A DNA stretch of 64,000 bases from Glandiceps talaboti (Eukaryota > Hemichordata > Enteropneusta > Spengelidae). Location of the stretch: the NCBI RefSeq assembly GCF_964340395.1, contig NC_135561.1, positions 22,001,986-22,065,985 of the forward strand. Reading direction: 5' to 3'. Shown here one piece after another: positions 24,668-34,302 of this stretch (its first letter is position 1; every line of letters starts with the position of its first letter). The position numbers and the translations under genes were made by a program. The notes under the pieces were generated by a model. That model was given only the letters and a program-made list of their open reading frames with translations, was not told the origin of the DNA and searched no databases.

Positions 24668-24688
24668 TCTGTCCGTCCGTCCGTCCGC

Positions 24689-24738
<50 letters not shown>

Positions 24739-24814
24739 CAGCGTGTGTGAAAATATATACATTATGCAAAACGATCAGTACGTGTGCCTGTACGAACGTA
24801 CGTACGAACGTATG

Positions 24815-24858
<44 letters not shown>

Positions 24859-24900
24859 CGTCCGTCCGTCCGTCCGTCCGTCTGTCTGTCTGTCTGTCTG
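24668..24900 (+). repeat. (CCGT)/(GC)/(GT)/(CTGT) microsatellite cluster, unit 2
   Basis: Shorter counterpart of 19208-19500 with the same block order. Confidence 0.95.
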
Positions 24901-25043
24901 TGTATATGTGTCTGTATACTTACGTTCTCACTTGTGCAAGTGCTTTGGGTTTCATTCAGTTAATTTGCTGTCTGTAACTATTCTTGAATATCACGTTTTG
25001 ATATGATCATCAGTAAAACATCTTGTCATCTTATCGTTTTAGG

Positions 25044-25235
25044 GGAAAGCGCTCGTTCACTCTCTTTAACGCTGACATTTGTTTTTGTTACCATAGGAAT
25101 GAAAGTCTCCTCTCAAGCCAGACGAGAATTTACAAAGAATCCCGCCCTCAACGGTATAACAGCGAAACATCGAAGCAATGGTTGACCACAATGCAATATG
25201 AATACTTACAAAATATTCATAATCGTCAGAAATAA
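25044..25235 (+). CDS. Candidate short terminal exon upstream of copy 3
   Basis: Same position and frame as 19644-19835. It ends MQYEYLQNIHNRQK then stop, with S for A and T for M near its start. Coding status is unproven. Confidence 0.3.
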   Translation, partial: GKRSFTLFNADICFCYHRNESLLSSQTRIYKESRPQRYNSETSKQWLTTMQYEYLQNIHNRQK

Positions 25236-25812
25236 GAGATAATGTGACGTTGTTTGAGTTTTTGTGTTTAGTGACTGATTTCTTTATTTTCACTTCCTAA
25301 ACATTTCAAGAGTTAGATTAAAATAATACAAGAAAAGAAACACGCAATAGTTCACTTCGTGACAATGTCACGTGTTAGTAAGTACTGTTTTGTATAATGA
25401 TGTTATTTTCGGAACAACGGAATTAGTTTATATTTGCATCTTACAGTTATCGAATTCAGATAAATAGAAAATGAAAAGAAAGAGCTATCCGTTTAAAAAC
25501 AAATATTGAATGCTTGTATCTGTTTCAGAAGTCTGTGACGTAATGTCCAAAACTGATTGCTTAGTTAGCCAGTTTTATATTCAGTTCAATTTATGTAAAT
25601 TATGTCACGTCAATTATTTTGTTGTTTTTAAAAACTTCCTTCCAACAGATCAAAATCACTAGAAAATCACTATGACCCATACAAAGACCGCACCTTGATT
25701 GTCACTGTACATGTACCGGATGTGTCAAAATAAATCTACCTACGTCTATCCATGACTAGCGTTAGCGCGTCGTCTTTATTTTGTCGTTCAGCGACAGCAA
25801 TGTATTGATGTA

Positions 25813-25825
25813 GTTACCTGGCAAC
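25813..25825 (+). promoter_or_regulatory. X-box (RFX site), array gene copy 3
   Basis: GTTACC-T-GGCAAC, 138 bases before the ATG. The core is intact although the flanking base right after it differs (GAAAT for GGAAAG). Confidence 0.7.
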
Positions 25826-25962
25826 GAAATGATGTGCGTCGATTTGTTTCCGTTGTTGTTATGTACATGTTCGATTGTATAGCACATCGTGTCTGTGAAC
25901 ATCGTTCAACTTTCACTCTCTGTGTTTCCCGAAATAATTGCGATATTACTACTTTAGTTGCC

Positions 25963-27089
25963 ATGGAAAGACTTCCTAGTGCAGGTAAAGATATTTTAAA
26001 TGAATTTCTATGATAAAAAGTAAAGTACAGCAACGTTTGGAGTTAAAATTCAACACATTTGTTGTTCACGCCAGTCTACGATGCCGATACAATAGTGTAT
26101 AAATGAGAATAAATGTTTTTAGACTCTGGATTCATGTTAAAACTATCGTATTATTTACTTGTTACGTCGTCTTTCTTTCTTTTTTATTTCCATGGCCGCC
26201 ATCTTCACTATTACGATGTTATATTAAATCCTTATCATGTAAAGTTAGTAATATCTGCAATCTAATTTATAATATTTTAATTCATTTCTATTCTCCAGAC
26301 AACATCTCAGTCATGTTGAAATCTACAACTGATTCGTTGAATCAGAAATCTTCTATTATCTGTACCAAGTCAAAGAGTCTGACAGTGCTAGGTAAGTCAT
26401 TGAAAATTTCTGTTAGGAATCACTAGCACTGGTGTAGCTCAAATATGGCTATATAGACACTTATTTTATTTTCAAGTTTAGATTTTATATTTAGTTGACA
26501 ACAAGGAATAACTTATATATATCAATAAACAGTCAATATTTCTAGTTGTGCTACTGTATTTATGATTTGTCTAATCATTTCGTCTTACCATCAGAAACCT
26601 GCAGTGTGCCATACACTAAAAACGAAAGAAACTGTCGTAGTCACCGATTGGAGCATCGAAACACTTCTCGTAGAAGGAGTCTGAAGCTGGAGGGAAATAG
26701 CTTGAAGCAAGTTTCCCATGACAACGACAATGGTCGACTTTGTTTGATGACAAACTACTCAAAAAGTAAGTTTTAACTCCAACATTGACATGAAAGTATA
26801 TTGATGAGAACTTATTATAAATTTACTGATTTCAAATTAGCACCTCTAATTATTTCTTTCGCAGACACTTTTTACTATTCAAGCGAATGTTATGGCATAT
26901 TTATCCGTAAACACCTACAGTAATTCCATTGGTGATCACAAATTGTTACTGTACATGTCAGCTTTATATGCATTCAGTCACAATTTTTCTATTTTTAGTT
27001 TTCTATGAATGAATTTTTCCAATATTTTTTTTTATATATTATGCATCCTTGAATGTAAATGTGCCTGTCTGTCTGTCTATGTCTGCGTG

Positions 27090-27122
<33 letters not shown>

Positions 27123-27697
27123 GGCTGTCTGTCTATGATATGTCTGTGTCTCTCTACATGTGTGTGTCTATCTCAGTTAATATTTCTAACGGAAGTCATA
27201 CTAAAATCAACAATAATCTTCTGTCTTTGTTTACAGATTCCTTAGTAAATGATAAACATACTCAGTCTCAGCGAGACATGGTGGATGTTATAGAATCATT
27301 ACGTAAGGAATATCTACAACATAACCCATCTAGTCAAGGTTATACAGGTCCTGCTCGATGTAGATCCCACCTTGCACACAAAGTTCAGATCCATGAAAGT
27401 GCAGCGCTCGGCCGCGGGGAGTCGAGTAAGGATAGACCAGCTAGATGTAAATGTGAACTTGAACTTCACCTACCAGGTAGCCTAAGGAACTGCAAACTCT
27501 GTAAATCCAAGAACTCTGATATTTCTGAGGACACGTCAACTCTCAAACTCAACAAGTTCGGATCCGAACTGAAATATCCACAGTTTGTGAGACCAGTAAC
27601 AGGATTTGTACCTCTAGATATATGGAAGGACATTTGCAGGAAAGTCGTCATGTCTCTTCCTGAACTTTACAACCAATTCTCATTTGTGTTGTTGTAA
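25963..27697 (+). CDS. Tandem-array gene, copy 3 (unknown function, 248 aa)
   Basis: Exons 25963-25984, 26299-26391, 26595-26765, 27237-27697; 747 bases, no stops, all introns phase 1. Near-identical to copy 2; differences include FVPLDIWKD for LVHLDIWND near the C-terminus. The start context is CCATGG instead of CGATGG. AATAAA is at 27879. Function not recognised. Confidence 0.8.
27064..27150 (+). repeat. (CTGT)n microsatellite, intron 3 of copy 3
   Basis: Short CTGT tract in the same intron position as in the other copies. Confidence 0.9.
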
Positions 27698-28363
27698 ATA
27701 ATTATAAGTGATTTTGATCGATTTGTGATAAGACATATTGAAGACTTACTTTGTACTTTATTATTACTTTTTTAAGAATGCAAAATTGCATCATTCCTAT
27801 ATTATTAAAACATGGTGCAAAGCGATATATTTATAATAAAGAATTTCTTGTAATTTTATAAACAATATTGAAAGAGAAAATAAACAAGTTACTTTTACAC
27901 GTTCTTACGGTACATATTATTGTAGTGTCAACTTTTCTTAGCCATTTAGTACCATGTAAGTAAGCTATTTCCAACCGTCCGTTGTCGTTAAATCTTAGCA
28001 TTGCGTGAAACGACTATTTGAATAGACGGAAATACTGAGTGATTTCTTTGACCAATTGTATCTAAAGTGTCGTATCCTTTGATGCAGTTTGTATTACACA
28101 GTAACATTGAGAAGTTCTACGTTTGAAAAACTTCAAATGGGTAGTTTTTAGTACAAGGAAGGTGTGTGACGCATACCACGGCAGTGTTTGTAAACTGAAT
28201 AGTTTTGAAACGACACATGGGCCTATACAAAGGGTTAAACGAATCTTTCATAAACTAATCTTAAAGAAACAAGAATGATAACGATAATCCTAGGTCCCTT
28301 GGGATGAGATTAGGTTGTAAGGAAACAGACAGACATACAGACAGACAGACAGACGGACGGACG

Positions 28364-28399
<36 letters not shown>

Positions 28400-29820
28400 A
28401 ACAAACAAATGAATTATATATTACACTCTCTAACTTCGAAATTGGCAGTTTTTACAAGTATCATAATGGTATTTTACGTATATCCCGTTGGAAAACTAAA
28501 CAATTACATACATTTTCATCAAAGGGGCTGAAGAGAAGTTTTTATGAACCAAATTGAAAACAACTAGCGGCTTTCAAGACTTCTTTGACAGAGAGAGATC
28601 ATTAGTTCATCGTATTTGTATTTTAGCAATGTGAAATAGATATGCAGATAACATGTCCTTTCTCATTTATACACTTGGTTATAATACTTTCATTCAGTCT
28701 GTTGCATAATACGAGTTTGTGATGTATGCTACGTTTATATAGTTTCGTGTTTTAAAAGCCGAATAAATTGTTGGCTCACATTAAGAATTACTGAATTCAG
28801 TAACCAAAGTACTGATAAATATATTTAAATGAAATATATATACGAAATGAATACAAGCTAGAGGCATGAAAACTTAATTTTAATAGGTATTGATCTGGTG
28901 TGAACTAGGGAAGCTGGACACTTGGAATCCGTGTCAATTGGCCCCTCTACCAAACCCTGTCTCAACACAACTCGACAATCTTATAAGCAACGTGTTTTTC
29001 ACTGTTTTGTTATTACTAGCAAATATGGGGGCAATTATTAGTTAGATCGTAGTATTGACACGGCAAAGTGCGACCTCTCATCCAATGCACTGGCGAGGCA
29101 GTGTTTTAATGATTAATGTTGATCAGCATCTAATTAGTACGGTAATCAACTACAGGCAGATTCACAATATATATATGCATTAAATCCAGTCAATTTCAAC
29201 TGATTTTCCGGGACTTCGTCAGCCAAGTAATAAAATCGAAAAGTTAAAGTTGATCAAGTTACTTGCGTAAAGTTATATTGAGCCAGAGTCCAATTGACCT
29301 GGGTCCAATTGACTAGAAAGCTGAACTGCTTAGGATTCAGATCCTTTGTTTTACAACAAAAGAGAGTTAACGATGTTTTTGGTAAAAGTCTCGGAGATCC
29401 AAACACATTTCTAATACCTTCCTTTCACTTTCCTTCTGATAATATTTATGTTGATAAAGTTGTTTTATAATGTTACGCGACTACGTTCTTCTTTTATACT
29501 GAGTTCAAAGACAAAGTGATATAGATAGAATACACAACTAATAAACAAACCTTTGTATCTTGTAATTATTGTAAAAGACAGTTTTATATCCGATAGATTT
29601 CAACTATAGACTATTCCTTTTTTTAAATATAAGGTATGTATAAATCTAAATAGATTTAACATTTATCCACTGACATTTAATTGCGATTCTGTTCCAAGAT
29701 ACCTTCTTTTATTTGAGGTGTCAAGAAGACAAAATCCAGCTTGCTAAACTATAAGATTTGCTATGATCAAATGTTTGATTAAATCTTGGTCGGAGAGAAT
29801 GGGCATTTCTTACTTGGTTT
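27698..29820 (+). other. Spacer between array gene copies 3 and 4
   Basis: Aligns with the spacers after copies 1 and 2. It lacks the LINE, has a short ACAG/ACGG tract (28322-28410) that runs into ACAA units, and has lost about 90 bases near 29533, where units 1 and 2 carry a stretch with CACCAGATGGCGACAAAT. Confidence 0.6.
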
Positions 29821-29835
29821 TAAAGTACACCCGTC

Positions 29836-29837
<2 letters not shown>

Positions 29838-29907
<70 letters not shown>

Positions 29908-30046
29908 ATAGCGTGTGTGAAAATATATACATTATGCAAAACGGTAAGTACGTGTGCCTGTACGAACGTACGTACGAACGTATTTGTATGTCTGTCTGTC
30001 TGTCTGTCTGTATATGTCTGTCTGTCTGTCTGTCTGTCTGTCCGTG

Positions 30047-30078
<32 letters not shown>

Positions 30079-30082
30079 CGTG

Positions 30083-30119
<37 letters not shown>

Positions 30120-30125
30120 GTCTGT
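29838..30125 (+). repeat. (GT)n and (CTGT)n microsatellite cluster, unit 3
   Basis: Counterpart of 19208-19500. The GC block is lost, the GT block is longer, and the CCGT block is reduced to single CCGT variants. Confidence 0.95.
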
Positions 30126-30267
30126 GTATATTTGTCTGTATACTTACGTTCTCACTTGTGCAAGTGCTTTGGGTTTCATTCAGTTAATTTGCTGTCTGTA
30201 ACTATTCTTGAATATCACCTTTTGATATGATCATCAGTAAAACATCTTGTCATCTAATCGTTTTAGG

Positions 30268-30459
30268 GGAAAGCGCTCGTTCACTCTCTTTAACGCTGAC
30301 ATTTGTTTTTGCTACCATAGGAATGAAAGTCTCCTCGCAAGCCAGACGAGAATTTACAAAGAATCCCGCCCCCAACGGTATAACAGCGAAACATCGAAGC
30401 AATGGTTGACCACAATGCAATATGAATACTTACAAGATACTCATAATCGTCAGAAATAA
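30268..30459 (+). CDS. Candidate short terminal exon upstream of copy 4
   Basis: Third good copy of the exon-like segment, ending MQYEYLQDTHNRQK then stop. Coding status is unproven. Confidence 0.3.
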   Translation, partial: GKRSFTLFNADICFCYHRNESLLASQTRIYKESRPQRYNSETSKQWLTTMQYEYLQDTHNRQK

Positions 30460-31053
30460 GAGATAATGTGACGTTATTTGAGTTTTTGTGTTTAGTGACT
30501 GATTTCTTTATATTTACTTCCTAAACATTTCAAGAGTTAGATTAAAATAATACAAGAAAAGAAACACGTAACAGTTCACTTCGTGACAATGTCAAGTGTT
30601 AGTAAGTACTGTTTTGTATTGATGTTATTTTCGGAACAACGGAATTAATTTATATTTGCATCTAACAGTTATCGAATTCAGATAAATAGAAAATGAAAAG
30701 AAAGAGCTATCCGTTTAAAAACAAATATTGAATGCTTGTATCTGTTTCAGAAGTCTGTGACGTAATGTCCAAAACTGATTGCTTAGTTAGCCAGTTTTAT
30801 ATTCAGTTCAATTTATGTAAATTGTGAAATAGTATCATGTCAATTATTTTGTTGTTTTTAAAAACTTCCTTCCAACAGATCAAAGTCACTAGAAAATCAC
30901 TATGACCCATACAAAGACCGCACCTTGATTGTCACTGTACATGTACCGGATGTGTCAAAATGAATCTACCTGAACATCACCTACATCTACCCATGACTAG
31001 CGTTAGCGCGTCGTCTTTATTTTGTCGTTCAACGACAGCAATGTATTGCTGTA

Positions 31054-31066
31054 GTTACCTGGCAAC
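31054..31066 (+). promoter_or_regulatory. X-box (RFX site), array gene copy 4
   Basis: GTTACC-T-GGCAAC, 142 bases before the ATG. It is kept even though the first coding exon of this copy is frameshifted. Confidence 0.7.
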
Positions 31067-31207
31067 GGAAAGATGTGCGTCGATTTGTTTCCGTTGTTGT
31101 TATGTACATGTTCGATTGTACAGCACATCGTGTCTGTGAACGTCGTTCAACTTTCACTCTCTGTGTTTCCCGAAATAATTGCGATATTACTACTTTAATT
31201 AGTTGCG

Positions 31208-32314
31208 ATGGAAAAAGACTTCCTAGTGCAGGTAAAGATATTTTAAATGAATTTCTATGATAAAAAGTGAAGTACAGCAACGTTTGGAGTTAAAATTCAA
31301 CACATTTGTTGTTCACACCAGTCTACGATGCCGATACAATAGTGTATGAATGAGAATAAAAGTTTTTAGACTCTTGATTCATGTTAAACCAATCGTGTTA
31401 TTTACTTGTTACGTCGTCTTTCTTTCTTTTTTATTTTCATGGCCGCCATCTTCACTATTACGATGTTATATTAAATCCTTATCATGTAAAGTTAGTAATA
31501 TCTGCAATCTAATTTATAATATTTTAATTCATTTCTATTCTCCAGACAACATCTCAGTCATGTTGAAATCTACAACTGATTCGTTGAATCAGAAATCTTC
31601 TATTATCTGTACCAAGTCAAAGAGTCTGACAGTGCTAGGTAAGTCATTGAAAATTTCTGTTAGGAATCACTAGCACTGGTGTAGCTCAAATATGGCTATA
31701 TAGACACTTATTTTATTTTCAAGTTTAGATTTTATATTTAGTTGACAACAAGGAATAACTTATATATATATCAATAAACAGTCAATATTTCTAGTTGTGC
31801 TACTGTATTTATGATTTGTCTAATCATTTCGTCTTACCATCAGAAACCTGCAGTGTGCCATGCACTAAAAACGAAAGAAACTGTCGTAGTCACCGATTGG
31901 AGCATCGAAACACTTCTCGTAGAAGGAGTCTGAAGCTGGAGGGAAATAGCTTGAAGCAAGTTTCCCATGACAACGACAATGGTCGACTTTGTTTGATGAC
32001 AAACTACTCAAAAAGTAAGTTTTAACTCCAACATTGACATGAAAGTATATTGATGAGAACTTATTATAAGTTTACTGATTTCAAATTAGCACCTCTAATT
32101 ATTTCTTTCGCAGACACTTTTTACTATTCAAGCGAATGTTACGGCATATTTATCCGTAAACACCTACAGTAATTCCATTGGTGATCACAAATTGTTACTG
32201 TACATGTCAGCTTTATATGCATTCAGTCACAATTTTTTCTATTTTTAGTTTTCTATGAATGAATTTTTCCAATATTTTTTTTATATATTATGCATCCTTG
32301 AATGTAAATGTGCC

Positions 32315-32369
<55 letters not shown>

Positions 32370-32941
32370 ATGTGTCTGTGTCTGGGTCTGGGTCTCTGTA
32401 CATGTGTGTGTCTATCTCAGTTAACATTTCTAACGGAAGTCATAATAAAATCAACAATAATCTTCTGTCTTTGTTTACAGATTCCTTAGTAAATGATAAA
32501 CATACTCAGTCTCAGCGAGACATGGTGGATGTTATAGAATCATTACGTAAGGAATATCTACAACATAACCCATCTAGTCAAGGTTATACAGGTCCTGCTC
32601 GATGTAGATCCCACCTTGCACACAAAGTTCAGATCCATGAAAGTGCAGCGCTCGGCCGCGGGGAGTCGAGTAAGGATAGACCAGCTAGATGTAAATGTGA
32701 ACTTGAACTTCACCTACCAGGTAGCCTAAGGAACTGCAAACTCTGTAAATCCAAGAACTCTGATATTTCTGAGGACACGTCAACTCTCAAACTCAACAAG
32801 TCCGGATCCGAACTGAAATATCCACAGTTTGTGAGACCAGTAACAGGACTTGTACCTCTAGATATATGGAATGACATTTGCAGGAAAGTCGTCATGTCTC
32901 TTCCTGAACTTTACAACAAATTCTCATTTGTGTTATTGTAA
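31208..32941 (+). CDS. Tandem-array gene, copy 4, frameshifted first exon
   Basis: Exons 31208-31231, 31546-31638, 31844-32014, 32481-32941. Exon 1 is 24 rather than 22 bases because of two extra A's (ATGGAAAAAGAC for ATGGAAAGAC). From the usual ATG the frame is lost and ends at a TGA seven codons into exon 2. Translation could still start at the in-frame ATG in exon 2 (residue 13 of the other copies), giving about 236 residues with exons 3 and 4 intact. Exon 4 has one private change (YNKFSF for YNQFSF). AATAAA at 33100 is brought closer by a deletion of about 24 bases. Either a hypomorphic copy or an early pseudogene. Confidence 0.7.
32312..32395 (+). repeat. (CTGT)n microsatellite, intron 3 of copy 4
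   Basis: CTGT tract followed by GTCTGG units, in the same intron position as in the other copies. Confidence 0.9.
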
Positions 32942-33109
32942 ATAATTATAAGTGATTTTGATCGATTTGTGATAAGACATATTGAAGACTTACTTTGTAC
33001 TTTATTATCACTTTTTAAGAATGTAAAATTGCATCATTCCTATATTATTAAAACATGGTGCAAAGCGATATATTTATAATGGAGAATTTCTTGTAATTTA
33101 ATAAACAAG

Positions 33110-33319
33110 GATTGAACTAGAGTAGTGTATTTGACAGTTTTCAAACTTGGTCGGAGAATTTTGGTAAGGGGCTAAGGGTCAGAACAAATTTTTGTGAATA
33201 AAGTTTAAAGAACAAAAATTGATATAATCATGGGTTCCCTCTGATGAGATTGAATATAAAACATACATACATACATACATACAGACAGACAGACAGACAG
33301 ACAGACAGACGGACAGACG

Positions 33320-33413
<94 letters not shown>

Positions 33414-33595
33414 AAGACAGACTGGTTTTCACATTAAATGTCACTTACATTATTATAGGCTTTCTTCAGGCCAAGGTCAATTCAAACGTAACATTGTCAT
33501 GTTAAAAAAGCGCCAGAAGATGAAGTTTAGTAGCGTGGTTGAGAGGGTATATATCAAGAAACCAGTACTATATTGGTTTCATAGAGTTACTGTGC
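33110..33595 (+). repeat. Diverged flank homologue with (ACAG)n microsatellite
   Basis: Beyond the array edge, words such as GGGGCTAAGGGTCAGAAC and TGGGTTCCCTCTGATGAGATTG resemble the sequence around the ACAG/ACGG tracts inside the array. They again lead into a CATA/ACAG/ACGG microsatellite (33263-33422). This suggests the tract and its flanks are a dispersed repeat older than the array. Confidence 0.5.
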
Positions 33596-33787
33596 AAAAC
33601 AAAACAAAACAAAACAAAACAAAACAAAACAAAACAAAACAAAACAAAACAAAACAAAACAAAACAAAACAAAACAAAACAAAACAAAACAAAACAAAAC
33701 AAAACAAAACACAAAACAAAACAAAACAAAACAAAACAAAACAAAACAAAACAAAACAAAACAAAACAAAACAAAACAAAACAAAAC
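33596..33787 (+). repeat. (AAAAC)n pentanucleotide array
   Basis: About 190 bases of AAAAC with one ACAC break at 33711. Lys-Gln-Asn and Phe-Val-Leu-Cys frames across it are artefacts. Confidence 0.97.
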
Positions 33788-34302
33788 TTTAATGACAAGA
33801 ATATCATCAATATCGTCAACTCTGGTAAATGCCGTCAATAAAAGTATTTATATTGGGCAGATTCTGAAATGTGATGGGAATATTTGTAACTGCAATGTAG
33901 TTTTATACAATATGATGAGCCTTGCAACGCAAAAGATAATATTTGTAAAAAAAAAAAATCTTACCTCTGAATATGCTGGCAAATACGTTTTCTACTTGGT
34001 AGTAATTTTGTAATGTCATGATCGGATCTTATGTCAAGCTTACACGTATTGTGAATTTACTGTTTAGATGCGTAATGGGAAATGTATCATTATCTTTGGT
34101 ATATACAGCAAACTTAGGGCACTGTTTAGATATTCAAAGTATATTCCGCTTTAATGTGATTGAATTTGGCGCTAAATACCATACTTTATAACTTTAATAA
34201 TGTATGTACAGTAATTATTTCCCAAACTATTGCACACAAATCCAAGCCTAAGTGGTCTTTTAGTGATTTTGAGCAAGTTGAAGGGTCTGCATTACATTCA
34301 AA
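33788..34302 (+). other. Presumed promoter and 5' UTR region of PFDN2
   Basis: Unique AT-rich sequence before the PFDN2 start. An E2F-like TTTGGCGC word lies at about 34166-34173. No TATA box is obvious. Confidence 0.4.

Larger units (their letters stand above)
13856..33109 (+). repeat. Tandem array of four multi-kilobase gene units
   Basis: Four head-to-tail copies of a unit. First-exon ATGs are at 14573, 20582, 25963 and 31208, so periods are 6009, 5381 and 5245 bases. Coding exons, introns and intergenic parts all align at high identity, differing by microsatellite length, a LINE insertion in unit 1 and a deletion of about 90 bases in unit 3. The sequence before about 14390 in unit 1 is clearly more diverged than the matching part of units 2-4, so the later duplications are younger. 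The right edge falls just after an AATAAA shared by all copies (33100-33105). Confidence 0.93.

Noticed and set aside
33539-33841. Lys-Gln-Asn-Thr and Phe-Val-Leu-Cys repeat frames
   Set aside because: AAAAC pentanucleotide repeat.
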